64,000 nt of DNA from Sphingobacterium faecale (GCF_016746095.1 NZ_JAERTY010000004.1:310001-374000), one strand, 5' to 3'. Shown: positions 18,367 through 27,680, counted from the stretch's first letter. Notes: generated by a model not told the origin, from the letters alone. Numbers and translations are program-made.

Positions 18367-18630
18367 TTAGCGTACGCTTTTTCCGCGGTAATGTACAATA
18401 CCATCAAAACGCACTTGAGGTGATTCCGTCTGCAGCACATCATCTATGCGTAGCAATGGCGCATCTTCCGAACCAGTGACCTTACAATGCAGCATATAAT
18501 CCTGTAGACTATCCGCTTTTTCAGGAAGCCAGTATGTTTCCGAATCCCGTGCCCCCACATAGGCTTTAAGAATATCATATCCTTCCATTTTGAGATTGAC
18601 CAATAGGTCTCTAACACGTTTCTTAATCAT
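18367..18630 (-). CDS. hypothetical protein (87 aa)
   Basis: 87 residues, soluble, opening MIKKRVRDLLVNLKMEGYD and with predicted alternating strands afterwards (YMLHCKVTGSEDAPLLRIDDVL, QVRFDGIVHYRGKSVR). Two Cys-free faces and a basic C-terminus are all that can be said. I do not recognise a family. It stands alone between an exported-protein gene and a lipoprotein gene. Confidence 0.55.
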   Translation of the reverse strand: MIKKRVRDLLVNLKMEGYDILKAYVGARDSETYWLPEKADSLQDYMLHCKVTGSEDAPLLRIDDVLQTESPQVRFDGIVHYRGKSVR

Positions 18631-18823
18631 ATTTATCAGCTTAATTGTTACTTATAACAACAAGCCAACAGAGAAAGAGTTCATTGGGTTTTAACATTTT
18701 TTCACATTTACCGTTACCCTGTTATTTTCCTCTCGCATTATTAACTCTAGCATGCGATGTGAGTGCGAGGAGCACCGCGTTTCTTCGTTTCATTTTTTCT
18801 AAATTTAATGCTCATTTATGGAC

Positions 18824-18862
18824 AAAAGCGGAGCTTTGCTGACATGCAATTGCTCCGCTTTT
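18824..18862 (-). terminator. intrinsic terminator
   Basis: AAAAGCGGAGC (18824-18834) pairs with GCTCCGCTTTT (18852-18862), 17-nt loop. It lies 28 bp past the end of the minus-strand lipoprotein gene. The A/T-ended arms supply the U tract on the minus strand. Confidence 0.75.
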
Positions 18863-18889
18863 CTATTTAAATTAAAAGTACAGACTATA

Positions 18890-19090
18890 TCAGGGCATGA
18901 TAGGCGTAGGCGGTATCAGACTGTCAATACTATCTTTTGTCGATGTCGCCGACGTATCGATCGGACTATCGTAAGTATTATCCGGCATACGCTCACTTCT
19001 ATCCGCACCCTCCGTTGTATTGTCCCTGTTTCCACATGCTGCTGTTCCTAAAACAACGAGCATAGTTATACTGAATAAGATCTGTTTCAT
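18890..19090 (-). CDS. small lipoprotein
   Basis: 66 residues from the ATG at 19090 (a longer frame from 19141 adds 17 residues ahead of a perfect signal peptide). MKQILFSITMLVVLGTAACG is a textbook lipoprotein signal with the lipobox TAAC at Cys19. The mature 48 residues are polar and Ser/Thr/Asp rich (DSPIDTSATSTKDSIDSL), much like the lipoprotein at 10820-11035. No domain is recognised. Confidence 0.7.
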   Translation of the reverse strand: MKQILFSITMLVVLGTAACGNRDNTTEGADRSERMPDNTYDSPIDTSATSTKDSIDSLIPPTPIMP

Positions 19091-19279
19091 AGCTTTATCG
19101 TTTATATATAAGTTTCTGTTTCTCCATAGCGAACAACACAATAGCTCCAGGGTTGAATCAAAGAGAAATTAGGGTGTTTTATACGGCTATCAGTAAGTAT
19201 AAACACGCATCTTTCATATTGTTACGAACCAAGCCCCAAAAAAGAAGTTATTTAGTTCAAACGCCTTATACTACAGATA

Positions 19280-19435
19280 ATGAAAGAGAAACAGAAAAGG
19301 AGCGATAAGGGTAAAAAAGAAGACAAGCATCCTTCTAAATCAAAGAACAGCAAACGGTTAGTACAGTTGTACCGAACCGGACTACGGGGCTATTCTCTAG
19401 TTGATGATCCTAGAGAAGGCAAATTTGAAAAGTGA
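19280..19435 (+). CDS. tiny basic protein (51 aa)
   Basis: ATG at 19280, TGA at 19433-19435. Lys-rich N-terminus (MKEKQKRSDKGKKEDKHPSK) followed by RLVQLYRTGLRGYSLVDDP, which looks more folded. It ends 38 bp before the phytochrome start and could be cotranscribed. No family recognised. Length and composition resemble the other tiny charged proteins of this region. Confidence 0.4.
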   Translation: MKEKQKRSDKGKKEDKHPSKSKNSKRLVQLYRTGLRGYSLVDDPREGKFEK

Positions 19436-19472
19436 ATATAATAACCTATATTTAACGTTTGGAGGTCTCGCT

Positions 19473-21719
19473 ATGAATAAAATATCAATGCGCTGCGAAG
19501 ATGAACAGATTCATCTTTGTGGTCGAATTCAACAGTTTGGTTTTTTATTGGTATTCGATCCGGATCTCTCCTGCACGGCTGCAAGTGAGAACGTTGCAAA
19601 ATGGTTAGACCTTTCGGCCCAGGATCTTTTAGGAACTCCCATTGCCGTCTGCTTGAACAAACTATCCTTAGCTCCGATCAATTTCCAACAACTCTTTTCC
19701 TCGTTCGAAAAAGACCCCTTATTCCGGGAGGTATCCGAAGTTACCATCCAAGGAACGCCCTTTTACCTAAGTATACATCAACGGGGGGAGTTACTTTATC
19801 TGGAGTTTGAGCAATGCAATCCTTCCAAACCTAGTAGCACTAAATTATACTCTCATGCACGTAGTTTAGATGCGGCCGGCGAAAACCTATGGTTTGCGCT
19901 ATGCGAAAGCATCTACCATGTTATCGGCTTCGACCGTGTGATGATCTACAAATTTATGGATGATGGTAGCGGTCAGGTGATCGCCGAGAAAACTGCCGAT
20001 GATATGAACTCTTTGCTAGGCTATCGCTACCCCGAATCCGATATTCCAGCACAGGCCCGACAGTTGTACAGCCAATTTATTGCGAGGCACACTGTAGACG
20101 TCAATGCTCCTACCTATCCTATTTTGGGCAGAGATACTGGCACACTCGATCTCGGGCGATGCAGCATCCGTGCACTATCCCCTATACACTTACAATACCT
20201 ACGTAACGCAGAAGTAGAGGCCAGTGCCAGCTTTTCCATCTTAGTGGACGGACATCTATGGGGGCTGGTCACCTGCCAGCACCGTAAGCCCAGGATGATA
20301 GACCTCGGCCAGCGGCATCTCAGCGTATTCCTCGTACAATATACTGTAAATAGGTTTCTGGCCTATCAGCGCAATTTAGATTTACAATACAATAAGCGTA
20401 TCAAAACCTTGGAACTGGATCTCAAGGAAAAACTACTGGTAAATCCGGATATCCGGACTGTACTGTGCGATCATGCGGACCCTATGTGTGAGATGGCCGG
20501 CGCGGATGGGCTGATCATCTATCATCCCGAAGGCACTTACCGCTACGGCTCATGCCCCGACCGGGAGCATTTCGAAAAGATACAGCAGATCATTAGCCAA
20601 CGAGGTAAAAAAGAACTTGCTGCCTATCAGCAGATACAAGTAGACAATCAGGATGGACCTTTATTTCCGGGCGTAGCCAAGGTCGACATTTTAAATATTC
20701 CCCGACTGACCCTGTATTGGTTCCGTAAGGCTATTGAAGCCGAAGAAACATGGGCAGGCAATCCCGAGAAACACTACCGCTATGACACGAGTACGGGACT
20801 AAACTATCCCTCCCCACGTACTTCTTTCGAAGCCTGGAAACAGACAGCACAGGGCCAGTCCCCATCCTGGAAAAAACGGGAGCTGTTGTTTATGCGACGC
20901 ATGCGTTATACCGTACAGGATGCAGTCATGAAGCGTATGTCAGAAATCCAGGTGCTCAATGAAAAACTCGTCGAACTGAACAGTACACTTGACACCTATA
21001 GCCATACCCTGAGCCATGACCTCAAAAATCCACTTTCGGCGATCAAATTGGCGGCCCAGATTATCCAACAACGCAATAACCTTCCAGACGAATTTCTAAA
21101 AAAAATAAGCGGCAACGTACTAGATGCCGTTCAGCTCATGTCTGATATGATGCAACGGATTTCGGAATTTTCAAAATCCAAAAGCTTCGACTTCACCCCA
21201 CGTCTGGTCGACCCCGAAGTATTGATCCATAAAATCATTACAGATGGTAAAAAAGCTTATCCCAATACTGCGATGGATATTAAAATTGGCAGATTACACC
21301 CTTTTTTAGGTGAAACAAACCTGGTCTACCAGTTATTTTCCAATGTACTGACCAATGCCATCAAATACAGCAGTAGAAAACAACACCCCCAAGTACATAT
21401 AGAAAGCCATAAAGGGGAAGGGCATATCACCTACCGCATCATCGATAATGGTATTGGTATTCCTGCAGATGAGTTGGATACTGTGTTCGAAATTTTCAAG
21501 CGGACGAGCAATGCCTTAGAATTTGAAGGCGCAGGTATAGGCTTATCCGTAGCCAAGCGTATCGCCGACCGGCTACAGGCACAGCTTCAGATCGAAAGCC
21601 ATCTGGGCAAAGGCTCGCTGTTTATTTTAAAATTTAAAGACCTGCCGAAGGAATCTGAAGAAGGTACCGCACGAGAAAATCAAACTAGGAATAAGCAGTA
21701 TCACAAAAACACGTTATAA
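19473..21719 (+). CDS. bphP: bacteriophytochrome histidine kinase
   Basis: 748 residues from the ATG at 19473, which has GGAGGT at 19461-19466, an unusually good Shine-Dalgarno for this phylum; the frame open from 19401 is therefore not used. PAS: Cys8 in RCEDEQIHLCGRIQQFG sits where biliverdin-binding Cys lies in bacteriophytochromes. GAF: YPESDIPAQARQLY carries the conserved D-I-P. PHY: WAGNPEKHYR and the PRTSFEAW tongue. Kinase: His515 in LSHDLKNPLS, then IDNGIGIPADELDTVFE and GAGIGLSVAKRIA. No receiver domain is attached. It should sense red/far-red light with biliverdin. No heme oxygenase gene is in the window. A PAS kinase follows 99 bp downstream. Confidence 0.95.
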   Translation: MNKISMRCEDEQIHLCGRIQQFGFLLVFDPDLSCTAASENVAKWLDLSAQDLLGTPIAVCLNKLSLAPINFQQLFSSFEKDPLFREVSEVTIQGTPFYLSIHQRGELLYLEFEQCNPSKPSSTKLYSHARSLDAAGENLWFALCESIYHVIGFDRVMIYKFMDDGSGQVIAEKTADDMNSLLGYRYPESDIPAQARQLYSQFIARHTVDVNAPTYPILGRDTGTLDLGRCSIRALSPIHLQYLRNAEVEASASFSILVDGHLWGLVTCQHRKPRMIDLGQRHLSVFLVQYTVNRFLAYQRNLDLQYNKRIKTLELDLKEKLLVNPDIRTVLCDHADPMCEMAGADGLIIYHPEGTYRYGSCPDREHFEKIQQIISQRGKKELAAYQQIQVDNQDGPLFPGVAKVDILNIPRLTLYWFRKAIEAEETWAGNPEKHYRYDTSTGLNYPSPRTSFEAWKQTAQGQSPSWKKRELLFMRRMRYTVQDAVMKRMSEIQVLNEKLVELNSTLDTYSHTLSHDLKNPLSAIKLAAQIIQQRNNLPDEFLKKISGNVLDAVQLMSDMMQRISEFSKSKSFDFTPRLVDPEVLIHKIITDGKKAYPNTAMDIKIGRLHPFLGETNLVYQLFSNVLTNAIKYSSRKQHPQVHIESHKGEGHITYRIIDNGIGIPADELDTVFEIFKRTSNALEFEGAGIGLSVAKRIADRLQAQLQIESHLGKGSLFILKFKDLPKESEEGTARENQTRNKQYHKNTL

Positions 21720-21818
21720 CACTCATTTACAACACCTTTCAAATATCCTATCCCCATAAACTTCACGCGATTGGCATGATTTGTGTCTTGTAAGAGATTG
21801 AGTTATACCCTATGCACT

Positions 21819-22925
21819 ATGAAAAACATAAATCTGAATCTATTAGACGCCTTGGATCATTCCCCTTTAGCCACGGCTATCTATGATACAGCAGATTTAC
21901 GGATTACCTACGCCAATGCGGCCATGCTGGATATGTGGCGCAGAGGTCCAGAGATATTAGGCCGATATTTTTCAGAGGTTTTTCCCGGTTTTACGGAAGA
22001 AGGATTTGCCAGCATCTTACAAAAGGTATGGCATACCGGTATCACGTACCGTGCGACAGATACACCGGCTGTGATCGTAGATGGAGATAGCAAATACATC
22101 CGTTATTTTGATTTTGAATACAAAGCGCTTGTCGATTCAGAAGGTGATACGTACGCCATCCTGCATACCGCTACGGATGTCACCAAACATCAGATTGCCA
22201 CTAGCCAACTCCGCTTACGCGAGGAGCAATTGTCTTTCAACAACGATCTGGAAACACTCACCTACACCCTTTCCCATGACCTTAAAAATCCCCTATCCAT
22301 TGCGAAAATGGGGATTAGTTTTTTAAAAAGCCAAAAAGATGTACTCGCCTTCCATAATCTACAGTGGTACGACACCATCGCCCAAGCGCTCAACAATGTC
22401 GAAAATATCGTCAATCAAACCGTACAGCTCAGCATAGCCCGTTCGATCGCCAATGTACAGGAGATGAACCAACTCGACGAGCGTATAGCCACATGGTGTC
22501 AAGAAGTCAAATTACTCTATCCCCAATTCAAGGGCAATATTTCCTTGGGACAACTCCTACCCCTATACGGTGATATCGGTGCAATCTATCAGATATTCAT
22601 TAATACCATCAGCAACGCAGTCAAATATTCTACCTGCGTACAGCAGCCCAAAATCGAAATCTATAGTGAGCAGATTGACAAAGGCGTAGTTTATTTTATC
22701 CGAGACAATGGTATTGGTATTCCAGAGGATGAACTGGAGCAGATATTCTGTGTATATGGGCGTGGTAGCAATGCCACCAAACAGCAGGGTACCGGCATCG
22801 GACTCTGCTTGGTCAAACGTCTTCTCGAGCGGTACCGGGGCACCATCAATATCTCGAGCAAAGAAGGAAAGGGCACCCTAGTACGTCTTTTTTTTCCTGA
22901 CCTGAGTGCCTTGGAGAATAATTAA
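21819..22925 (+). CDS. PAS-domain sensor histidine kinase
   Basis: 368 residues from the ATG at 21819 (in-frame starts further up add only leader). PAS at about 5-125 (HSPLATAIYDTADLRITYANAAMLDMW, GRYFSEVFP, then a PAC-like YFDFEYKAL). HisKA: His153 in TYTLSHDLKNPLSIAKM. HATPase: NTISNAVKYS (N box), RDNGIGIPEDELEQIF and GTGIGLCLVKRLLERY. The kinase halves of this protein and the phytochrome upstream are very alike, so one may derive from the other. No response regulator is adjacent. Its stop overlaps the convergent gene by 4 bp. Confidence 0.92.
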   Translation: MKNINLNLLDALDHSPLATAIYDTADLRITYANAAMLDMWRRGPEILGRYFSEVFPGFTEEGFASILQKVWHTGITYRATDTPAVIVDGDSKYIRYFDFEYKALVDSEGDTYAILHTATDVTKHQIATSQLRLREEQLSFNNDLETLTYTLSHDLKNPLSIAKMGISFLKSQKDVLAFHNLQWYDTIAQALNNVENIVNQTVQLSIARSIANVQEMNQLDERIATWCQEVKLLYPQFKGNISLGQLLPLYGDIGAIYQIFINTISNAVKYSTCVQQPKIEIYSEQIDKGVVYFIRDNGIGIPEDELEQIFCVYGRGSNATKQQGTGIGLCLVKRLLERYRGTINISSKEGKGTLVRLFFPDLSALENN

Positions 22926-23176
22926 TCCTCGGTACTGAAGCTAATGATTTCCTGCGAATCCCGGTGTCTAAAGCTTAATGATAACCGCTCCTTATAACCG
23001 TGCAGTTTCTCATACGATGGATTTTCACTATACTGATTTTCCAAATCTCGTAGGACTTTTAATACCTGCCCGTCATCTGCATATTCCCCATACAACACCT
23101 CTGTATGAGTCAGCTTATCCGGTGCCTGCACACTTTTTATCACTTTAATATTCCGTTGATTGAGGACCTGTTCCAT
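22922..23176 (-). CDS. hypothetical protein (84 aa)
   Basis: 84 residues, soluble, alternating charged and hydrophobic positions (NIKVIKSVQAPDKLTHTEVLYGEYADD, KERLSLSFRHRDSQEIISFSTED) suggesting a small alpha/beta fold. It overlaps the kinase stop by 4 bp in the opposite orientation. Not recognised; kept because the start is preceded by an intergenic gap and a terminator of the previous minus-strand gene. Confidence 0.5.
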   Translation of the reverse strand: MEQVLNQRNIKVIKSVQAPDKLTHTEVLYGEYADDGQVLKVLRDLENQYSENPSYEKLHGYKERLSLSFRHRDSQEIISFSTED

Positions 23177-23203
23177 AAGGAGTAACGTATTATAAATAAT
23201 AAA

Positions 23204-23282
23204 TAGGCCACCCTGAATTCATCTTGTTCAAACAGCGTGTAAAACAATCTAATAGTGGAGAATCGTCATGCTGGGTGGCCTA
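23204..23282 (-). terminator. long-loop inverted repeat downstream of DUF892 gene
   Basis: TAGGCCACCC (23204-23213) and GGGTGGCCTA (23273-23282) form a perfect 10-bp stem around a 59-nt loop, beginning 14 bp after the DUF892 stop. On the minus strand it is followed by an AT-rich tract. Likely a terminator or a structured 3' end. Confidence 0.5.
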
Positions 23283-23296
23283 ATAGCTTGTTTATA

Positions 23297-23929
23297 TTAT
23301 TCTGCTTTCGAATTCAGATTAGTATCTGCCAAACTGGTCAGTAGTTCGTCGCATTTCTTCTCTTCCTTCAATGTCTGCAGCAATAGTTTCAGTGCTTTTT
23401 CCAGTTCCAATACCTTTGCAAATGCAGCCAGCGTACCATACGTTGCGATCTCGTAGTGCTCCACCTTCTGCGCTGCTGCAATGATGCCGGCATCACGCAC
23501 AGCCCCTACCTCCGTTTCCTCCATGATACTCTTTCCCTCGTCAATCAGCCCGGCCATAGCATCACATTTCTCTGCTTTTGCCTTTTGTCCCATACTCTCA
23601 AAACATTGCTCCAAGCGCTGTACATGCATCTCCGTCTCTTCGATATGCTGCGTAATTGCCTTTTTCAATCGCTCGGAAGTTGCATTTTTCTCCATTTTAG
23701 GCAATGCTTTCAACAGTTCTTTCTCGGCCCAGAATATATCCTTCAGTCCATCTTCAAATAAGTCCTGTAAGCTCTTTGCCGCGCCTGATTTTGCTTTTTC
23801 CTTTTGTCCCTCTTTCATTGGAGCATTTTTACCAGTTGCAGTACTTGCCGTTGTCTTTGCTTTAGTGTCTGCACTCTTAGTCCCAGTCTTGGTTTGAGTT
23901 TTTGTCGGGGTCTTTGTTGTCGTAGCCAT
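23297..23929 (-). CDS. DUF892 (YciE/YciF-like) ferritin-like protein
   Basis: 210 residues from ATG 23929; a TTG 9 bp upstream is less likely. A Lys/Thr/Ala-rich low-complexity N-terminal tail of about 55 residues (TKTPTKTQTKTGTKSADTK) resembles histone-like basic tails. The rest is the YciF-type four-helix bundle: LFEDGLKDIFWAEKELLKALPKM, HIEETEMHVQRLEQCFE, AAQKVEHYEIATYGTLAAFA. The Glu/His helices carry the di-iron ligands known in this family. It is usually induced by stress. The basic tail is an addition that could target the protein to DNA or polyanions. Confidence 0.88.
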   Translation of the reverse strand: MATTTKTPTKTQTKTGTKSADTKAKTTASTATGKNAPMKEGQKEKAKSGAAKSLQDLFEDGLKDIFWAEKELLKALPKMEKNATSERLKKAITQHIEETEMHVQRLEQCFESMGQKAKAEKCDAMAGLIDEGKSIMEETEVGAVRDAGIIAAAQKVEHYEIATYGTLAAFAKVLELEKALKLLLQTLKEEKKCDELLTSLADTNLNSKAE

Positions 23930-24047
23930 AGTTCTCAATTTTTAAATATTTAATGCTTATAATTAGTTGGAGAACACCCAACAGTCCACGGCGTTGAGCC
24001 AGACCGGCGCAAATCCGTATTATTTACGACAGATTACGTACAAACAC

Positions 24048-25031
24048 CTACACCTCATCCCGTTTGCCCTTTTCCTTATCACCTTCAGTCAAAGGCGCTG
24101 GCGGTACCACACGCACTTCCCGTTCTATTTCTCTCACCTCTACATAAACCGCAAATTCCGAAGGCTCTATGGGTGTTCCTTTGCAGATCGCATATTCCCG
24201 GGTATATACTGCACCAAAATAGAGAATCGCTGAGGTATAATACACCCATAGCAAAATCAGCACAATCGCACTGGCTGTACCGTATGTACTTTCCGTATCC
24301 GAATTTCCGATATACAGACCGATAAGGAAATGGCCGATAACAAAGAGAACAGCCGTAAATAAGGCACCCGAACGAACCGTCCGCCACTTGATATTCACAT
24401 CCGGCAACACCTTAAATACGATACAGAACATGAGGAATATAATGCCAAAAGACACCAGGAAATTAATCCCATTAAACAATTGTACCGAAGTATCCGGAAA
24501 GAAATGCTGCAAGCGGTCGGTCAATGCCATCACGATACCATTGACGATCAGCGTCACCACCAGTAAAAAGCCAAGTCCGATGACCAGTGAGGAGGATAGC
24601 AAGCGGTCCTTTACAATCTTCAGCCATCCTTTTTTGACTTTTGGTCGCACATGCCAGATATTGTTAATGGAATTCTGGATATCGCCAAATACCGTTGTAG
24701 CCCCTATCAATAGGGTGACCACACTGATGATCAGCGCCATATTCGACTTACCGGAGAGTGACAGGTTCTTGATAATATCCTGCACCTGTAGGGCGACACT
24801 ACTCCCGATCAGCCCCCTGAGCTCCGTAAATACCTTTCCCTGAATCGCTTCCTCGCCCAAAAATATACCGGCTAGCGAAATCATCAGCACTAAAATCGGT
24901 CCGACGGAAAAGACCGTATAATACGCTAGAGAAGCGCTGTACTTTAAAGCCGACTCGTTCATAAATCCCAGTACGGTATTCTTCAATATTGTAAAATGTG
25001 TCTTGATTATATTTTTCTGTTCTTTTGCCAT
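24048..25031 (-). CDS. YihY/BrkB-family inner-membrane protein
   Basis: 327 residues with six predicted membrane helices. Typical motifs include ALKYSASLAYYTVFSVGPILVLMISLAG near the N-terminus, INNIWHVRPKVKKGW in a loop, and the last helices VLILLWVYYTSAILYFGAVYTREYA. The C-terminal tail is highly charged (EVREIEREVRVVPP). YihY family members are polytopic proteins once misassigned as RNase BN. Their function is not settled, though a transporter or envelope role is likely. It lies upstream of DUF892 on the same strand, beside another small membrane gene. Confidence 0.9.
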   Translation of the reverse strand: MAKEQKNIIKTHFTILKNTVLGFMNESALKYSASLAYYTVFSVGPILVLMISLAGIFLGEEAIQGKVFTELRGLIGSSVALQVQDIIKNLSLSGKSNMALIISVVTLLIGATTVFGDIQNSINNIWHVRPKVKKGWLKIVKDRLLSSSLVIGLGFLLVVTLIVNGIVMALTDRLQHFFPDTSVQLFNGINFLVSFGIIFLMFCIVFKVLPDVNIKWRTVRSGALFTAVLFVIGHFLIGLYIGNSDTESTYGTASAIVLILLWVYYTSAILYFGAVYTREYAICKGTPIEPSEFAVYVEVREIEREVRVVPPAPLTEGDKEKGKRDEV

Positions 25032-25090
25032 AATTATCCCAGGTGTGTCATTTACAGAACCACTAAAGGTCCTGAATAGTTCACAAACAA

Positions 25091-25474
25091 TTAAAAACTA
25101 TCGACGAGGTACCAGCTCAGTATAAAACCGATCACTGCAATCAATATCGCTATAACACTGATAATAGAGGAAATGGGCACAAATTCTCCTTCTTCTATCT
25201 GCTTTCCGATCTTTCGGTATTTGAGGTAAGCCAACAATGCGGTGACGGCTCCGATGATTACGATTGCCGTACCGACCTCGCTGGAGTACCCGTGAGATTC
25301 TGGCTCACTCGTCTGCGGACTCAGCATAGCCGTAATCTGCCGCATGAACAGTGAAAATTTAACGACTACAAATCCGAAACCCATTATTCCTAAACTGGTC
25401 CGTATCCAGGATAAAAATGTTCTTTCATTGGCTAGGTGATCGTTTACTTTCTTAGAACTATCCGTATTTGTCAT
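25091..25474 (-). CDS. DUF202 (YidH-like) membrane protein
   Basis: 127 residues with three predicted helices. The family motif LANERTFLSWIRTSLGIMGFGFVVVKF lies near the N-terminus, followed by helices GTAIVIIGAVTALLAYLKYRKIG and ISVIAILIAVIGFILSWYLV. DUF202 proteins are inner-membrane proteins of unknown function, also found as a domain of vacuolar polyphosphate polymerase partners. It is 59 bp upstream of the YihY-like gene on the same strand, so the two may be cotranscribed. Confidence 0.9.
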   Translation of the reverse strand: MTNTDSSKKVNDHLANERTFLSWIRTSLGIMGFGFVVVKFSLFMRQITAMLSPQTSEPESHGYSSEVGTAIVIIGAVTALLAYLKYRKIGKQIEEGEFVPISSIISVIAILIAVIGFILSWYLVDSF

Positions 25475-25661
25475 ACATTTTCAGAATTGCTTGTTTTTTA
25501 TAGATGAAACCGTTTAATGAACATATAATGTTACATTAAGTTTTCAAAACGTTTATACTGGCCAACTGTTAAGAAATTATAAACTGACAGGAACTACATA
25601 CTAGATCCTATACTAAATCGTTTATAATTATAAAAAATGTAAATACTTAACCCGACAACAT

Positions 25662-26636
25662 TTGGATACATTCACCATAGGAAATACCCCCCTACAACAA
25701 TGCATTTATCTCTCAGAAAGACATCAATGCAATATACTGATCAAAAAAGAATACTATAATCTCAATAAAACCTCCAAGGATCGCCCGGCTTGGCATATGA
25801 TTCAAAATGCAATTAAAAGCGGTAGACTTAAATCTGGTTACACTATTGTTGAAGCAAGTAGCGGAAATACAGGCATTGGTATTGCGCAAATAGCACAGCA
25901 ATTAGGATACCCATGCTGTATTTTTGTCACCAAAGATTGCGCCCGCGAAAAACTTAAACTTCTACGGCAGCTTGATGCACAAATTTTTACGTGTGACAAT
26001 TCAAACGGAATCGATGATCTGCTATCGACACAATACCAAGCAGCTGAATACGCCGCCAATACGCCCTTTTCTTTTTTTACCGATCAATATAACAATCCGC
26101 AAAATCCAATAGCTCATTATAGGACAACAGGTCCTGAGATCTGGGAACAATGTCATGGTAAAATCAGCCATTTTTTTGCGGGGATCGGTACAGGCGGTAC
26201 GATATCGGGAGTGGGTAAATACTTAAAAAGTAAAAGTAATAATATCCAAATATGCGGTATCGAACCGAAAGGTTCTATACTTCAATATTATAAGGTACAT
26301 GGCACCGCATCGCTAAAAACGTCCACTATGGACAAAATAGATGGGATAGGTCGTCGATTCATTCCAGGTACATTTACGGCCAGTCATGTCGATGACATTC
26401 TTCAGGTGAGCCGTCAAGAGACCATATCATGTGCTCACGACTATTATGAAGCGACCGGTACACTATTGGGGTTCTCCAGCGCAGCGGTTCTCGTTGGACT
26501 TGAAAAATACCTTCAGCATACCGACCTACATCCCCCGAAAGATATTGTACTACTCTTCGCCGATTATGGCGATCGTTATCTGAATAGCCTTTACCCTAAC
26601 TTAAAAGAAAAACAAGTACAGTATGATAAGCTTTAA
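25662..26636 (+). CDS. cysteine-synthase-like PLP enzyme
   Basis: 324 residues, beginning at a TTG codon (25662), since no ATG precedes the conserved TIGNTPL opening. PLP fold II signatures: catalytic Lys in NLNKTSKDRPAWHMI (about 33-47), EASSGNTGIGIAQIA, and the phosphate-binding GIGTGGTISGVGKYL. LGFSSAAVL supplies the pyridine-contacting Ser. The loop before Lys reads N-L-N-K-T-S-K rather than the usual N-P-x-x-S-x-K, so substrate choice may differ from O-acetylserine sulfhydrylase. The next gene overlaps by 14 bp and panD follows, so it belongs to a dedicated three-gene unit. Cystathionine synthase-like or diaminopropionate-type chemistry are alternatives. Confidence 0.88.
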   Translation: MDTFTIGNTPLQQCIYLSERHQCNILIKKEYYNLNKTSKDRPAWHMIQNAIKSGRLKSGYTIVEASSGNTGIGIAQIAQQLGYPCCIFVTKDCAREKLKLLRQLDAQIFTCDNSNGIDDLLSTQYQAAEYAANTPFSFFTDQYNNPQNPIAHYRTTGPEIWEQCHGKISHFFAGIGTGGTISGVGKYLKSKSNNIQICGIEPKGSILQYYKVHGTASLKTSTMDKIDGIGRRFIPGTFTASHVDDILQVSRQETISCAHDYYEATGTLLGFSSAAVLVGLEKYLQHTDLHPPKDIVLLFADYGDRYLNSLYPNLKEKQVQYDKL

Positions 26637-27678
26637 TGATTTTGCAATTCCGTTGGCATGGCCAGATAAAACAGCATTCGGTGATGAACGTTGGATGGCA
26701 TTTTTAAAAAAATGCGGTATTGTCAAAAATCTAAATTTCAAAGTAGGTCATGCCGCCATTCTATTGGTATCAGGTAGTACTGGCGAAATCGACTATTATG
26801 ATTTCGGACGTTATGTGACTCCGCGTGGCGATGGGCGTGCTAGATCGAAGATTTTTGATTCGCGATTACACCTACATACCCAAGCAAAGTTCGCGAAGGG
26901 CAGCATTGAAAATATCATCTCTATCCTCACAGAGCTTACTACTTTAGAAGATGCAACACATGGTGGTGGTAGGTTACTATTTTCGATTGTACCCGGTATT
27001 TCCTATTTAGCTTCCAAACAATATGCAGATCAGATGACCAGCAAAGGCCCAGTGCCATATGGAGCCTTTGCTCCGGGTAACAACAGTTGCTCACGCTTTG
27101 TAGCTCAGGTGCTCCTAGCAGGAATGGTATTCAATGACAGTCGGATACACAAATTGAAATATCCGGAAACATTAAAGCCAAGTCCTATCAGCAACATCGT
27201 CAATACCCATAATGAGAGCTTTATCTACTGCTATGAGCACGGCAAACTACAGCAGTGGAGGACCAATCGTTTTCGATCTCTTCGCCTGCACTGGCAATTG
27301 TTAAAAGATAACTTCTCTCTGACACAGTCCGATACTTTAGGCTGTGACACAAACAATGGACAATTAGATCGCCCCAATCGCCCATCTCATCTCCAAGATA
27401 ACGCCCAGTGGCTCGGAGGAATTGGTGAAGGCATGTGGTTCCAAGTTCTGAATACCGCAGACGAGCAATCTTACCTGGTAGAAAGTTACAATGCAGAAGG
27501 GCTATTGATCAATCGGTTAAGTACCTGGTGCCCACAACGGTCCTTAAATTTAAAACGGCCTTTTGAGATAACCATGCAAATGGACGGAAGCTATTTTACC
27601 ATAATACAATGTGGGATTAAACACTTATTAAAAAGAAGAGAAAACACTTATTATAACAAAACCTTAAAAGTAATTTAA
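26623..27678 (+). CDS. permuted-papain-like protein (DUF6695-like)
   Basis: 351 residues, no signal peptide. His43 in VGHAAILLVS, followed by YYDFGRYVTPRGDGRARSK, and Cys156 in GNNSCSRFVAQVLL form an order (His, then N-C) seen in circularly permuted NlpC/P60-type cysteine hydrolases. The C-terminal 170 residues (AQWLGGIGEGMWFQV, FEITMQMDGSYFTII) look like a separate beta-rich domain. I believe this is the family called DUF6695, but cannot check. A cysteine amidase or acyltransferase is plausible. It overlaps the PLP enzyme gene by 14 bp and panD starts 3 bp after its stop. Confidence 0.7.
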   Translation: MISFNDFAIPLAWPDKTAFGDERWMAFLKKCGIVKNLNFKVGHAAILLVSGSTGEIDYYDFGRYVTPRGDGRARSKIFDSRLHLHTQAKFAKGSIENIISILTELTTLEDATHGGGRLLFSIVPGISYLASKQYADQMTSKGPVPYGAFAPGNNSCSRFVAQVLLAGMVFNDSRIHKLKYPETLKPSPISNIVNTHNESFIYCYEHGKLQQWRTNRFRSLRLHWQLLKDNFSLTQSDTLGCDTNNGQLDRPNRPSHLQDNAQWLGGIGEGMWFQVLNTADEQSYLVESYNAEGLLINRLSTWCPQRSLNLKRPFEITMQMDGSYFTIIQCGIKHLLKRRENTYYNKTLKVI

Positions 27679-27680
27679 AC

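Noticed and set aside
19401..19472. Extended start for the phytochrome
   Set aside because: The ATG at 19473 has a GGAGGT six bases upstream and places the chromophore Cys at the right distance.
21772..21787. Second sigma-54-like promoter before the PAS kinase
   Set aside because: TTGGCATGATTTGTGT keeps GG but lacks the GC at the required spacing, so it fails the consensus.
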